A stretch of 64,000 bases of DNA. Source: Odontocerum albicorne (lineage: Eukaryota; Arthropoda; Insecta; Trichoptera; Odontoceridae). The position numbers and the translations under genes were made by a program. Positions 1-10,399 of this stretch are shown piece by piece. The notes beneath the pieces are model-generated. The model did not search any database. It worked only from the letters and a program-made list of their open reading frames with translations, and had not been told where the DNA came from. The stretch is from contig OX463848.1 of the NCBI GenBank assembly GCA_949825065.1, positions 40,407,380 through 40,471,379 on the forward strand, in the 5' to 3' direction. The stretch's first letter is position 1. Each line of letters starts with the position of its first letter.

Positions 1-300
1 CTCCCCAACGTTGAATATCACCTGAGAGTAGACATCTTTGTCCACGACAGCCCGAAAAAGATCCCCAACGCTCCTTATGATATACCAGTCCAATCCCGTA
101 TATTGCGGAGCCAGGATATTTGCCTCCTGCCAACACCTCTTCGACCTTCTATTTTGCCTTGGATGATCAGGTGCAGTAATTTGTACTTTGCTCCTCTAAG
201 TAAATGACCCAAATAGGACACCTTTCGGATTTTAATATTAGTCAGCAACTCTCTATCAATTTTAGAATATGTAGCAACACAAAATTCGTTATTCAACATT
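1..300 (-). pseudogene. Non-LTR retrotransposon C-terminal fragment
   Basis: Minus-strand reading frame (75-299) carries the C-terminal LINE signature: K-x-SYLGH-LLRG, then an LxLIIQGKIEGRRG stretch and a final SWLRNIRDWTG. This is the region after the reverse-transcriptase domain in RTE/L2-like LINEs. It runs off the left window edge and has no catalytic part. A second copy lies at 43745-44155. Dead fragment. Confidence 0.7.
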
Positions 301-695
301 GAAATCCTTGTTGCAGTACAGATGCTGCATATTAAAAAAGCAATTTCGTCCTTCTGCCCTGTGATAAATTATAATTAATTTATTTTTATATTGTGTAATA
401 TATTAAACCAAATTATTAAACAATGTATAGTCTGCTTCCTAACTGCTATATATTTGTACTTTCAGAAACTATATATTAATTTTATTATATCCGATTTTTA
501 TAGCAGCGAGCCGGCATATTGGATCAGATGAATAATTGTACCTCGTTTGGTTGTTGGCATTGTTTTATTTGTACCTAAATCAAAAAGTCATCAATGGGAA
601 AACTTTCTATGGGGTTATATTTCTATGTGGTTTGAAACAGTCGGACTCAACATTTTTTATCTCGACACCTCTATCGAAATAATAACTGTGTATTT
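301..695. other. AT-rich stretch, nothing recognised
   Basis: No convincing ORF, repeat match or motif. Composition is like the rest of the non-coding window. Confidence 0.5.
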
Positions 696-699
696 TTAA

Positions 700-914
700 C
701 ACTTGCCTTACTGTGCTAAAAACATCCGCCAACCACGGTGCTGGACGCTAAGCGTCCAGTAAAAAATGTATATTTTAAATTAAAATTTTGCAAAATCTGC
801 TAGGCTATTTTTTGTAATTAGCTATAAAAATCATTTTATTGTGTATTAAAACGTCGAATAATCAAATAAAATATAAGTCCTGGTCACTCGCTATCCATCA
901 CAGGGAGGCAAGTG
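700..914. mobile_element. Short TTAA-flanked element (piggyBac-like MITE)
   Basis: A 215-bp element is flanked by TTAA at 696-699 and 915-918. Ends begin CACTTGCCTTACTGTG on the left and, reverse-complemented, CACTTGCCTCCCTGTG on the right. The ends and the 'TGTGCTAAAAA-ATCCGCC' block resemble the longer TTAA elements at 31737-33630 and 59201-59804, so it looks like a diverged member. TTAA duplication is the hallmark of piggyBac; no transposase is present. Confidence 0.6.
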
Positions 915-934
915 TTAATAAGGATAATAAAAGG

Positions 935-1070
935 ACAATTTATATATCGATCTTTAGAGAATATATGTTACTCATCTGTTCTCTAAAGAGCGATAAGATA
1001 AGAGCGCCCCTAGGGCGCTCTTACTCGGGATTTGGACTCACTATTATAAACATATTAAAAATATTTAAAA
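935..1070 (-). repeat. SINE-like repeat family B relic with palindrome
   Basis: Contains a perfect 10-bp-arm palindrome at 1000-1022 (AAGAGCGCCC-CTA-GGGCGCTCTT) next to a degraded box-B-like sequence read on the minus strand. Related copies at 3625-3735, 9770-9850, 13760-13850 and 58750-58870 share the AGAGCGCC hairpin beside a GGTTCGA-like stretch, which suggests a tRNA-derived short repeat. Confidence 0.4.
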
Positions 1071-1144
1071 AGAAAATATACAAATTGAGCGTAAGGGAAG
1101 GAAGTTCATGGCTGCGACCATTGGATTAGGAACCAGCTCACCAT

Positions 1145-1545
1145 ATCGAACTTCTCACGGTATGTAACTATAGAAGCCTCGAAACAAGAATGCTAGAATC
1201 CATTGCGATATTCCTACTTGAGGTTTTTCAAGGCTGCTTTAACTGTCCCGCGATTCTAGAAGCACTAAGTTTATATGTGCCCAATAAATATAGCCGTGCA
1301 AGGAATCAACCTCTGCTCTACATACCAACTTACAGGACGAATGTCATGGCTAAACACTCAGTCACGCGTGGTATAGAGATATTGAACCAACCGAATGTCA
1401 CTGTTGATATACTCGTATTCTCGGTACCGCCTAGCAGTATGAGAAGAATCCTGGCTGATATTCTTCCTAACGAATAAGCTAACGCTAGAAGCAGACCGTC
1501 TTTGTGTAACAAGAGAAATCCGTGCAAAGTGGATAAAAAAAAACG
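1145..1545 (+). pseudogene. LINE ORF2 C-terminus (NKYSRARN family)
   Basis: Frame 1190-1477 encodes a LINE C-terminal tail with FNCPAILEALSLYVPNKYS followed by RARNQPLLYIPTYRT. The same family is present on the minus strand at 56750-57556, where it joins an upstream reverse-transcriptase thumb region, and as a broken copy around 41545-43690. The 3' tail ends in GTGGATAAAAAAAAA near 1540. Heavily 5'-truncated and inactive. Confidence 0.65.
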
Positions 1546-1932
1546 TTCTCACATTTGCATATGTTTAGTAAGCATATTTTATAAGAAAACCGCAGAAAAC
1601 TTGCCAAGAGAAGACGAACTGCAAACAAATATTTGTAAATCTTCCAATATGTGAACAGTAACATATTCGGCTTTAAATCAAGTGTAATTTTTGTGTGTAG
1701 GTACGACCCCTTTTTTCAAGTTTCTTCATTGATGTGTTAAGATGAAAAAAAAACACTCGTATCTTACTGAATACAGTTGTATAGCACTGGATCAAATAAA
1801 TACTGTAGACTAGGTGGATGGTGCCGCTCGTTCCTCGGAGATTCCGGTGTGACTGCTATGAGTTTCGGTTACAGCTAGGTGAAAAGATTCCTTTGTGACT
1901 GGTAGAACTTTGTAGAAATAAAAAAATACTGT

Positions 1933-2292
1933 TTGATATTTCAGACGAGAATGTATTGTATTATAACACTTATTTTACTTATTTTGCGTCCCTTGTGTTT
2001 AGTCCATCGCACATCGCAAACACCTCGATCAAACCGTTTATGTTGTCATCCTTTGATAATTCAATGTTTGCCACGCGTTTATCGCGCACAGGAGCCGTAC
2101 GATCATATAGCATATAGTGATAATGCGAGGACCACACAAATGGATCATTTATTACAATACAACAATATGATAAACAATGATTTTAAAACAATGTTTACAG
2201 ACAATAAAATGCAGAAAATCACTTATCTACGTGACACGTACGTCCGATACAACGTCAATGAAGATACTTCAAAGAAAAAGTCTTACAAATAG
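1933..2292 (+). CDS. Unrecognised 119-codon ORF with hydrophobic N-terminus
   Basis: From the second Met (1951) the product begins MYCIITLILLILRPLCLV, a plausible signal peptide or single membrane segment, followed by about 95 polar residues ending in a Lys-rich tail (TSKKKSYK). A pyrimidine-poor TTTGATATTTCAG at about 1932-1944 could be a splice acceptor. No family is recognised and no repeat copy was noticed elsewhere in the window. It may be a lineage-specific secreted peptide exon or chance. Confidence 0.2.
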   Translation: MIFQTRMYCIITLILLILRPLCLVHRTSQTPRSNRLCCHPLIIQCLPRVYRAQEPYDHIAYSDNARTTQMDHLLQYNNMINNDFKTMFTDNKMQKITYLRDTYVRYNVNEDTSKKKSYK

Positions 2293-2740
2293 ACTGTAAC
2301 AATTTGAAAGGGTCTCTTAAAAGTTTATCGGCCCATAAGTGGGTTTAGCACTTGCTGTCTGTCCCACGGCACCTAAAAGAACTGCGAACCTCAGTTAGAA
2401 CACCTCTAACTTTAGGGTAGCATTCTTGGGCGGGCGGTGAAAACTTTCCGTTTGCAAAATTATTAACGGCCTCGCTATGACAGCGAGCCAGAATACTTGA
2501 CTGGGTGGCGCGCTTAAATATTTCTCATTTAAATACCACCACCTCAAGTTTAAATGGAACCTAATTGTTATCATAGTTTAATAAATTATTGAAGCTGTCC
2601 TTAGAGATAATAGAGATTAGATGGTCATGTAATGTAATGTACGCTTGCTTTAGTTAAGAAGTTTGGTCATGAAATACATACAGTAGATCCCTAAACAATT
2701 AAGAAAGTTCACGATGAAACTCCAAATCCATTAGACTAGC
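2293..2740. other. No recognised feature
   Basis: Mixed-composition intergenic or intronic DNA; no ORF or repeat match that can be supported. Confidence 0.4.
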
Positions 2741-2754
2741 TGGTTGTCCAAGTA

Positions 2755-2905
2755 TTTTAGGACCAACTTTGATGTATGGCAGTGATACTTGGACGTGGAA
2801 AAATAATAAAAAAAGTCGAATAAATGCTCTTGAAATGCGTCCACTTAGAATACTAACAATGGGGGGGCAACAAATGACAGAATACGGAATGAAGTGAATT
2901 GGGTG
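2755..2905 (+). pseudogene. LINE fragment (LMYGSDTW region)
   Basis: The + strand reads a LINE post-RT segment: TLMYGSDTWTW, then ALEMRPLRILTMGGQQMTEYGMK. It belongs with the C-terminal LINE pieces at 11925-12355, 19760-20185 and 35160-35660. Short and broken. Confidence 0.55.
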
Positions 2906-2907
2906 TG

Positions 2908-2990
2908 GGCTGAAAAACATCTGATGTCCTCGCGGCTTGGCTCACCTTATTTTGGTGGGGGGATGTTATGATATGAGCCCAGAACTTTCG
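2908..2990 (-). repeat. Dispersed 'GGGCTCAT..CCAATATAGGGCGAG' repeat
   Basis: Matches, in inverse orientation, the repeat at 22135-22290, 44880-45030 and 45105-45235. Shared landmarks are a 'gcccacaccc' edge, 'gaggacatcagatg', 'ccaccaatat' and 'gggctcat'. Family not identified; probably a LINE 3' region. Confidence 0.5.
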
Positions 2991-3114
2991 ATATATTCTC
3001 TCTTAAATGTATTTTCTGTTATTTATTTTAAGATATATGCGCAATTTCGGAATTTATAAATATGTTACGTACTATGCTGCTTGCTGAGGTTGTCATTTAC
3101 CTCCCTCCACCCAT

Positions 3115-3215
3115 AGTCCCCAACCCGAATGTTTACCGTTAGAAGCGTGTATGTCGGTACCAATTCGAACAGAATTGAGTCTTGTTTGTGCTACCCTGGT
3201 TTGTGCTACGCTGGC
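3115..3215 (+). repeat. Penelope-like repeat, upstream part only
   Basis: Shares 'ACCGTTAGAAGCGTGTAT', 'TCGGTACCA' and 'GAGTCTTGTTTGTGCT' with the fuller copies at 15935-16330, 28125-28340 and 54866-55025. It stops before the CTGAAGA core and instead duplicates 'tttgtgcta' before joining a TTAA element. Confidence 0.55.
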
Positions 3216-3217
3216 TA

Positions 3218-3563
3218 GTCAAGCGAGCGAACTGAGATTCTATTATTTGCGTTCCCATATACCGAAGTATAGTGAGACGTGAATAGCGTCGCTTCTCGCC
3301 CATAGCGTTTTTTAGAAAGAATATACCTACGTCACACACTGGCACACGTTTGATTGTATTGGTGAATTTATTTCCGATTTTAACAAAATATCCCTGATGT
3401 GGCCGATAAGTGCTAATTATTATTAATATTATTTTTTCATTCAATGCATAAATGTATTACGGAGGAATACCTAAAATCTGAACCCAGTATTTATTATATT
3501 TCTAGAGATATTCAAGTTTTTAGAAGCAATGTGTACTAGTTACACATCACAGGGCAGGAAGGG
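3218..3563. mobile_element. TTAA element, left-truncated copy
   Basis: About 95% similar by eye to the right half of the element at 59201-59804, including 'gcgagcgaactgag' and 'cctaaaatctgaacccagta'. The right end CACAGGGCAGGAAGGG is followed by TTAA at 3564-3567. The left part is replaced by the Penelope-like fragment at 3115-3215. No coding capacity. It serves as an uninterrupted relative of the copy hit by a mariner at 32279. Confidence 0.65.
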
Positions 3564-3570
3564 TTAAGGC

Positions 3571-3600
3571 CGATGTTTATTACTTACCGCCGGGTATTGC
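3571..3600 (-). repeat. Relic of the fold-back element
   Basis: 'CCGATGT-TATTACTTACCGCCGGGTA' matches the outer end of the long inverted repeat at 25803-26038. Only one end is present, directly after the TTAA element. Confidence 0.5.
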
Positions 3601-4119
3601 ATATATATTTATTTTGGAATATTTTAAGTCTGTCAATAATAGTGAGTTTGAGTCTCGAATTAGAGCGCCGTTTAAGAAGAGTTCGCTCTCTAAACGGCGC
3701 TATATAAATAGTCAATTTATTATTATTGCGGAGTATCATAAGAATGCAACTTTATAATGTCGGAAATAAAGGATTGACCTTAATTTGATTTCGTTTGATT
3801 CTCAAATGAAGCGAGTATAATCAATCCTATCGGAATAAATCTGCGTTTAATTATTGAGTGAAAATTTACGATTATTATTTTACGCTCGATTCTAGAATTA
3901 AATTACGATATCATCAATATTTTCATTTTCACTGACGATTTCAAGCGGATAATTGCCGAGCCATATTTTTGCTCTTTCGTTCCAATTATAATATTATTCG
4001 CTATTCAGTATGAAATAAAGGGAGAATTGATTTTTATTCAATTATATATTTTTATTCGTGTTATTTTAACGATAATCGTTTACCTTCTTTTTCACTGATG
4101 TGGTTATTCTCCATTAAGT
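3601..4119. other. SINE-like family B copy then AT-rich DNA
   Basis: 3625-3735 holds a family B copy: box-B-like GTTTGAGTCTCGAATTAGAG followed by the hairpin GAGCGCCGTTTA ... TAAACGGCGCT. The rest, 3736-4119, is AT-rich with no recognised feature. Confidence 0.4.
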
Positions 4120-4345
4120 TCATGGTGTTTGGCCGGCAGGAGCATGTCTTAACATACATTGAACGGTGCTGATATAGAGAGAGTGAAAAAAATTAAATAC
4201 CTCGGAAGTATCCTAGTGGAAGACCTCCACCCAGAAACCGAAATCAAGTGCAGAATTTAATAATCTCGTGCGACTTTTAATAAAATTAGAAGCGTATTCT
4301 GCGATGATAATCTAAACTTGAAACTTCGACAACGGCCTGGAACAT
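4120..4345 (+). pseudogene. LINE reverse-transcriptase thumb fragment
   Basis: The + strand translates as INGADIERVKKIKYLGSILV, then EDLHPETEIKCRI, and after stop codons ATFNKIRSVFCDDNLNLKLR. This is the block that follows the YADD/FADD motif in RTE/L2-like LINEs. Interrupted by stops; 5' and 3' ends lost. Confidence 0.65.
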
Positions 4346-4918
4346 AAAACGCAACTTATATTTTCATTCATATATTCGCGACACGGCGTGACTTGTTCAT
4401 TCTTTCGTTTTGTTTACTTTGTTTATCTCAAACTTTTCAAGATATTTGTAAATATGTTGAAATTTCGATGTGCTCTTTTGTGTTCGAATGAATTGATTGT
4501 GCGTATGCACATTTTTATTATTTGTTTAGATATTTCTTTATTTTTATATGTTTAGGGCCTTTGATTCTCTGAGCCTTGACCTGTCTCAGGTTTGTATTTT
4601 ATGTGTGGGGGGTGGTATACATGTGCGTACTGCATTTAAATATTTTTTTGTATATGATTCATGTAATTGTTTACGATTTGTGTGACATGCGCTCTAAAAA
4701 AATCTAATTTGAGTAATACTTTTGAGTAACCCTTTTTTAATGGTCGATGAAAGACCGTGCATAATAATAACATTTAAAAAAAACTGTCAGTGATTCTGAT
4801 TTCTTCAAGAATGGAGACATTATTTCGTCTAGAAGCAGACTGGCAACACAGTAAATAGCTACACACATACAATAATTGCCAGTCATTACAATTTTTTCAC
4901 ATACTGAATAGTTAATAT
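4346..4918. other. AT-rich stretch, nothing recognised
   Basis: T-rich non-coding DNA with no supported gene or repeat. Confidence 0.45.
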
Positions 4919-5446
4919 TCTTCTTCTTCTCCCTGGCTCCATCCCAACTCATTGTTTGCGAAGACTGTTGGGGTCAGCTTTCCTCGTCCTCAGGTTTTAT
5001 GCTCTTCTGTCCCGGACTACGTCTCCCAGGCCGTGCCTCTGCATCAGGTTATCTTTTTGCACCACTCATGAATTCTTTGGTCTTCCTCTGGTTGTTATTC
5101 GAGGAAGATCCATGGAGATTGCCTGGTTCACAATGTGTTCGGGTGCTCTGCGTCCAACGTGCCCATACCATCTCAATCGCCTTTCCTCCATCTTGCTGTT
5201 GATGTCTGTAACACCTAGGCTTCCACGAATGTGTGAGTTTTTTATTTTGTCTCTTAGGGACACACCTGCTGACCATCTTAGCATGCGCATTTCAGTAGTT
5301 TCTAGTTGCCTATAGTAAGAGTTATACATCGTCCAGCATTCGGAGCCATAGAGGAGTGCGGGTCTGACAATCGTTTGGTATACTTTTCTTTTTAACTTTA
5401 CTGGCATTTTCGGATCACACAGAACTCCCGTCATTGATCTAAACTT
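4919..5446 (-). mobile_element. RTE-like LINE, 5'-truncated copy 1
   Basis: Frame 5066-5467 (minus) encodes the post-RT part of an RTE-type ORF: FRSMTGVLCDPKMPVKLK, RPALLYGSECWTMY, ETTEMRMLRWSAGVSLRD, RRLRWYGHVGRRAPEHI and RGRPKNS. The frame breaks after RPKNS, where two full-length relatives continue. The 3' tail (minus sense) is GGAGCCAGGGAGAAGAAGAA. Copies 2 and 3 lie at 15117-15843 and 29756-30281; all three are 5'-truncated. Confidence 0.8.
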
Positions 5447-6186
5447 AATTAAAAATAATATTTCCATCTGTAGACGAATGATTTTAATTCGGATGATTCA
5501 TTCATTTTGCACCTTTTTTGTTATCATTATTTGACATTCATACGAGTTCTGTACGTCAATTTAAGTAGATTTCGATATTTTACAAATGTATTATGATACA
5601 TATTCCTATTTTGTTTAAGTTTTTTTTGCCTCAATTGTATGTTTTTAAAGTTGTTTTTATATATAAATGTAACTGTGATATGTCAAAGAGACTTCATTTG
5701 TTCAAGAAATAAATCGATTAAAGGTTAACTCAAACTTAACTTAAGTCGTATCAATGGGTACAGAAAAATGTTTGACCGAGTTGTGATGAATGATTCTATT
5801 CTTGGAAAACAGCCATGAGATATTCTTCCATTTTAGTTCAATGCTGGCAAAAAGTAGTTGGAATCGAGGGCATTTGCCGACCGAAGTCCAGCGATAAACT
5901 AGAATAAATTAGTCAACGTTTTCGTGTTAGTGTTATATAATATAATATTTATTTAGCGCTTGTTACAAAGGCCTTATAATCAATTCCAACACTCTTCACT
6001 TATTGGAAATCGAGTTCGTGTATTGATATTTTTGTCTTCAATTCTTGGTCGTCAAAATTATGACCAATGATCGTAGACTTCATTTTTCACCATCATTGTC
6101 CTATTTGTTTATTCATTTTTAACAATACATAAAATCCTTAAACAGTGCAAATGATCCAAAAGAAAAAAAAAAACGGAATCAGCAAT
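5447..6186. other. AT-rich stretch, nothing recognised
   Basis: No ORF, repeat match or motif that can be supported across about 740 bp. Confidence 0.45.
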
Positions 6187-6188
6187 TA

Positions 6189-7128
6189 ACACATCGATCA
6201 ATAAGTCCGGGGACTAACCAACAGATGGCGCCTCTAATAACAAATCCATACCATTCTCAGTTAGTACCAGCCTTTAGAAGTTACGTGTCAAACTTTCATG
6301 ACATTCCGACATTGTGTCGTCCACATGAGGCTGTTACACCAGAAAACATAAAAAAAACCTTCAAAATCGTGATGGAAAATCGCAAAGTAAAGTTCCGTAA
6401 GATAGCTGACATCCTGAAGATATCATTTGGTTGGTTTACACTATTTTGCATGAACATTTATTTGGTCATGAAAAAGCTTTTTTCGAAATGGGTGCCGCGT
6501 TTGCTCACAATAGAACAGAAACAACAACGCATCGATGATTCAGAGCGCTGTTTGGCACTGTTGTCATCCGAAGCGACCAAAAACTCAACAGTTGGCCGGG
6601 AAGATTATGGCCTCCGCATTTTGTGATGCGCATGGTATAATATTCATCCATCACCTTGAAAAGGGAAAAACTATCAATAGCGAATATTACATGGCGTTAT
6701 TGGAGCGTTTGAAGGCAGAAATTGTAAAAAACCGGTCCCATATGAAGAAGAAAACAGTTCTCTTTCATCAGGACAATGCATCGTGTCACAAGTCGATGGT
6801 TACGATAGCCAAATTGCACTTCGAATTGCTTCCGCACGCACCATATTCTCCAGATTTGGCCCCCAGTGACTATTGGCTGTTCGCAGACCTCAAAAAGATG
6901 CTCCAGGGAAAGAGATTTGGCTCCAATGAAGAAGTGATTGCCGAAACTAACGCCTATTTTCAAACCAAATATAACATAAATCGTTCTACACGGCGGGCAT
7001 TGAAAAGTTAGGAAAGCGTTAGAATGAATGTATCACTCTTGAAGGAGACTATGTTGATGAATAAAGAAGAATTTTGGTAAACAAATGTTGTTTTAGTAGT
7101 TAGTCCCGGTACTTGTTGATCGATGTAA
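6189..7128 (+). mobile_element. Mariner, irritans-like, internally deleted (copy 1)
   Basis: Left end ACACATCGATCAATAAGTCC, preceded by TA at 6187-6188; right end (about 7100-7128) is its inverted match ending TTGATCGATGT. Two broken frames: 6225-6626 carries the helix-turn-helix region through FSKWVPRLLTIEQKQQR, and 6535-7011 carries the C-terminal part with LFHQDNASCHKS (second Asp) and YSPDLAPSDYWLF (third Asp). The block holding the first catalytic Asp (MDETW) is deleted and the frames are shifted. Its C-terminal part closely follows the irritans subfamily. Sister copy at 39358-40562. Confidence 0.85.
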
Positions 7129-7196
7129 TACGTCAACTTGAAAACATATCACACAAATTAAAACAACGTTGTTAAAGTATCAAAACTTGGAACATA

Positions 7197-7502
7197 CACA
7201 GTCTGTCCAATGGGAAAGTTGACTGACGGAAAATGAATTCAAAAGTTTCTGTTGCAGTTTTATCCTATTCAAAACGAAATTTAATATTGGCACGTTACTC
7301 CATTGTTCATTTTCCGACCGAGACTCAAAAGGTACTGTCAATTGTTACGTCATTACGAATGAACCAGCGATGCCAGCGCTTTGAAACTTTTACGGAAGAT
7401 AGTCGAAATGTGTCGCTAGTTAACGAATTTTATTCATCCACAGATGGCGCTGGTGGTTATGCGAGAATAAAATTAGTCATCTTTCCCGTTGGACAGACTG
7501 TG
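7197..7502. mobile_element. 306-bp TA-flanked MITE
   Basis: About 29-bp terminal inverted repeats, starting CACAGTCTGTCCAATGGGAA on the left and CACAGTCTGTCCAACGGGAA on the right (reverse complement). TA lies directly outside both ends (7195-7196, 7503-7504). The interior has no transposase; the 115-codon frame inside it is not protein-like. Features fit a non-autonomous Tc1/mariner element. Confidence 0.8.
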
Positions 7503-7533
7503 TATAATCAAAACAGAAAAACATTTATATATA

Positions 7534-8820
7534 TTAGGTCCTTACATATGAAATTGGCGTTTTGTTTGGGAGGAACATAAAGTTGATTTTTTTTTAATAT
7601 AATATATTTATTTAATCAAAGTATGTACCATTGCTATCTATGCACTTTTGCCCTCTCATAGGTAGTTCATCGATCCCTTTACTAAAAAAAACCATTCGGA
7701 CGGGAATCAATAAAATCTTTGAAGTCGGTTTGGACTGCCCCATCGGAGTTGAATTTTTTCCCTTGCAAGAAGTTATCCAAATTTCGAAAAAAATAGTAAT
7801 CTGTTGGGGCAAGGTCCGGAGAGTACGGTGGATGTCTTAGACATTCCAATTGAATCTCTTCTAATTTGGTAGCCGTCTGTTGTGCAGTGTGTGGTCTAGC
7901 GTTATCATGAAGCAGCAGTGGCCTAGAGCGATTAACCAGCCTCGGTTGTTTAGCAGCTAGCTTTTCCATCATGGTTTGCAGTTGCTGACAATAGACATCT
8001 GCCGTAATCGTCTGGCCAGATTTAAGAAAGCTGTAGTGAACAACACCAGCACTAGTCCACCAAACGCTCACAAGTAACTTTTTTGGAGTCAATTTTCGCT
8101 TGGGGCATGGTTTGGCTGGTTCGGCAGGGTTCAGCCATTGCGATGAGCGCTTCCGATTATCATACAGGATCCACTTTTCATCACAGGTAATGATTCGATT
8201 CAAAATCCCTTCATTATTGTGCCGGTTGAGTAATGCAACGCAGCAGTCAACGCGCGTTTGTTGATTTGCTTCACTCAATTCGTGAGGTACCCACCTTTCA
8301 AGCTTTTTCACCTTCCCAATTTGCTTCAAGTGGATTAAAACAGTTTTATCACTAACACCGCAGCCTGCAGCTAACTCGGACGTGGTTTGCGATGGATCCG
8401 CTTCCACAATAGCCTTCAACTCTTCATTATCAACTTTGGTCTCCGGCCGTCTACGGGGCTTGTTCTGCAGGTCGAAATTTCCAGAACGAAAACGTTGGAA
8501 CCAAAAACGCACTGTGTTTTCTTTTGCGGCACCGTCGCCATACACATCTTTAATCCTTCGAGCCGTTTCTGCAGCACTGGTGCCACGGTGGAACTCGTAC
8601 TCGTAAATAACGCGATATTTCAAGTTTTCCATTTTGTAAACTGATTTTTTTAAACTGATTTGTAAACTGATTTGTAAACTGTTTTGTAAACTTTTCGAAA
8701 CACAAATACTTGAGTAAATAGCTGTATAAATTTGAATTTGGAATTCCTAACCAAAGAGAAGATATTTGAGATCAAAGTTGCCAGTACGGCAAAACGCCAA
8801 TTTCATATGTAAGGACCTAA
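7534..8820 (-). mobile_element. Mariner D,D34D, full length (copy 1)
   Basis: Perfect 31-bp terminal inverted repeats beginning TTAGGTCCTTACATATGAAA, with TA duplications at 7532-7533 and 8821-8822. Transposase is on the minus strand. Nearly identical to the element at 32279-33565, which implies recent movement. The 5' leader has an expanded run of 'TGTAAACTGATT' repeats that copy 2 lacks. Confidence 0.93.
7612..8632 (-). pseudogene. Mariner transposase, frameshifted near C-terminus
   Basis: From 8632 the minus-strand protein begins MENLKYRVIY and keeps all catalytic parts: the N-terminal helix-turn-helix region, WVPHEL, CDEKW (first Asp), LHDNARPH (second Asp) and YSPDLAPTDYYFF (third Asp), with 34 residues between the last two. 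One extra A in an A-run near 7683-7690 shifts the frame after 'DSRPNGFF', so the last roughly 27 residues (KGIDELPMRGQKCIDSNGTY region, 7612-7700) are in another frame. Probably inactive, but only one base from the uninterrupted copy at 32357-33376. Confidence 0.9.
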
Positions 8821-8822
8821 TA

Positions 8823-9200
8823 GTATATAAACAGAATAAATACCATACAAATACATAACAAATTCAAATAATAAATCCTTTTTTTTAATTAAAAACTGGT
8901 ATAAATCATTTATCAAAAGTTTTGCTTTAATTTAGTTAAACTCGATATTAGAATACTCGTATTTAACAATAAAGGAACATTCCGCATGAAGAGTGCCTCG
9001 GGATATGATGTAAAAACATGTGTAGCCGGTGTTAATGTAAATAGGGGAATAACAAAACAATTAATTGTTAAATATTATTATAAATCCTTAATATATACAT
9101 AATAAATTATAAATCCTTAATATATACATAATAAATTATAAATCCTTAATATATACATAATAAATTTGCTCTTTATTCTATCCTGGCATACTCGTATATA
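8823..9200. repeat. Dispersed repeat end plus 31-bp minisatellite
   Basis: 8985-9075 matches the 'GTGTAGCGGGGATTAATGTAA ... ATTGTTAAATATT' repeat seen at 35920-36000 and 47625-47705. Immediately after it, 9076-9167 holds three direct copies of a unit of about 31 bp containing TAAATCCTTAATATATACAT. The flanks are plain AT-rich DNA. Confidence 0.55.
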
Positions 9201-9747
9201 AAGGGTCTTTCAGATTGAGCGTTTTTTTTAATTCTTGGATAACACACAGATGGCGTCGCGAACTTGCCTGGGTCTTGTGATATTTGAGAAGTGTAATTTG
9301 TGACATTTATAAAAATGGAGTCGTATGCAATACAACAACGCTTTCAAATTGTTGAATTATTTTATGTATTGTAATCTCCGGAAACGGTGATGTTAATTGC
9401 CCACCAAGATCATGTGATCTGACACCGTTGGAATATTTTCTATGGGGTTACGTGAAAAGCCAGGTCTATAAGAATGACCCCCGATCAATTCCTGCGCTGA
9501 AGGACGAAATCATTCGCGTTATTGGTGAGTTAGAACCGCAATTCTGCCAAAATGTCAACGAAAATTTTGACGAAAGAGTGGGCATCTGTGGATCTGCAAG
9601 AGGTGGACATTTGGCGGATATGGTTTTTTTTTTGTGTTTAAATGTCGTACATTATACTTCAATGACCAATAAAAAGTTTTTTGAAATCAAAGCAAATGGA
9701 ATTTTAAAAATTTGAATTTAAAAAATCGCTCTATTTGAAAGAACCTT
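9201..9747 (+). mobile_element. Rosa-like Tc1/mariner deletion derivative (copy 1)
   Basis: Ends AAGGGTCTTTCAGATTGAGC and inverted AAGGTTCTTTCAAATAGAGC, with TA on both sides (9199-9200, 9748-9749). Inside, an N-terminal start (MESYAIQQRFQIVELFYVL, about 9315-9371) is fused directly to a C-terminal block (frame 9428-9715: LEYFLWGYVKSQVYKNDPRS, then a CGSARGGHLADM tail). That C-terminal pattern is typical of rosa/DD41D-type transposases. The catalytic centre is deleted. Copy 2 at 53478-54625 carries a different repeat at nearly the same junction. Confidence 0.75.
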
Positions 9748-9769
9748 TAAATATCGTTTTGTAATATTT

Positions 9770-9850
9770 TTGATAGACTCGATACCCGAGTTAGAGCCTC
9801 CTAGAGGACAGTCTGCTCTCTAAACAGCACTTTATAAATTTTACTTATAT
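9770..9850 (+). repeat. SINE-like family B relic
   Basis: 'gactcgatacccgagttagag' followed by a decayed 'ctgctctctaaacagcact' hairpin half, matching the copy at 3625-3735. Confidence 0.4.
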
Positions 9851-10074
9851 TATTTTACTATGTTAACTTTTAGATGCAAGAAAATAAATCCATCGGCCGT
9901 TTCTCAAGTACTTTGACTTTTATCGTGTAATGATAAAAGGTCTAGTAAAAAAGAGGCTTGATAAAGTAAATAGATGTAAGAAATTTTCTTACTTCAGACC
10001 TTCTCAAAATATTGAGACTCTCCAAGGATCTCAAGGGTTTCTGTCTGATTTTAACTTGCGTCTTTAACATCTTT

Positions 10075-10290
10075 GTATTGTATTACACTTTCTTTGTACA
10101 GTACAGCCTAGCGAGCGTATTGTCATGTGATAATGTCCTTCAACTAACCAGTAAGATGTTAATCAAGCTTTAAGTGAATACTAGACTGGAAATCTTAAAA
10201 AAAAAAAGGGTTCCAACGGGAATCGAACCCGCAAAAGACAAACGTCTCTGACTGCTTGGTAGGAAGATATTACCACATGGCAAAAAAAAC
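10075..10290 (-). repeat. tRNA-derived SINE (family A), full copy
   Basis: Read on the minus strand: a tRNA-like head with box B GGTTCGATTCCCGTTGGAAC and a degraded box A, then a body ('cagtctagtattcac', 'ttggttgaaggacattatcacatg') and a tail complementary to 'gtattgtattacactttctttgta'. At least ten copies or parts occur in this window. Transcribed, if at all, by RNA polymerase III. Confidence 0.7.
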
Positions 10291-10399
10291 CCAGGCTCTT
10301 ACTGTGTACAACAAAAGTGTAGTAGAATACAGTGCAATATTCTCCAATCACGGGTCAAGTTTACAACAGATTAGATACGATATGCGTCATCTTGTTTTT

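Noticed and set aside
839..1129. 96-codon + ORF
   Set aside because: Covers the end of a TTAA MITE and a SINE-like palindrome; composition is not protein-like.
8382..8644. + strand ORFs over the mariner (and the same at 33126-33350)
   Set aside because: Shadows of the minus-strand transposase N-terminus.
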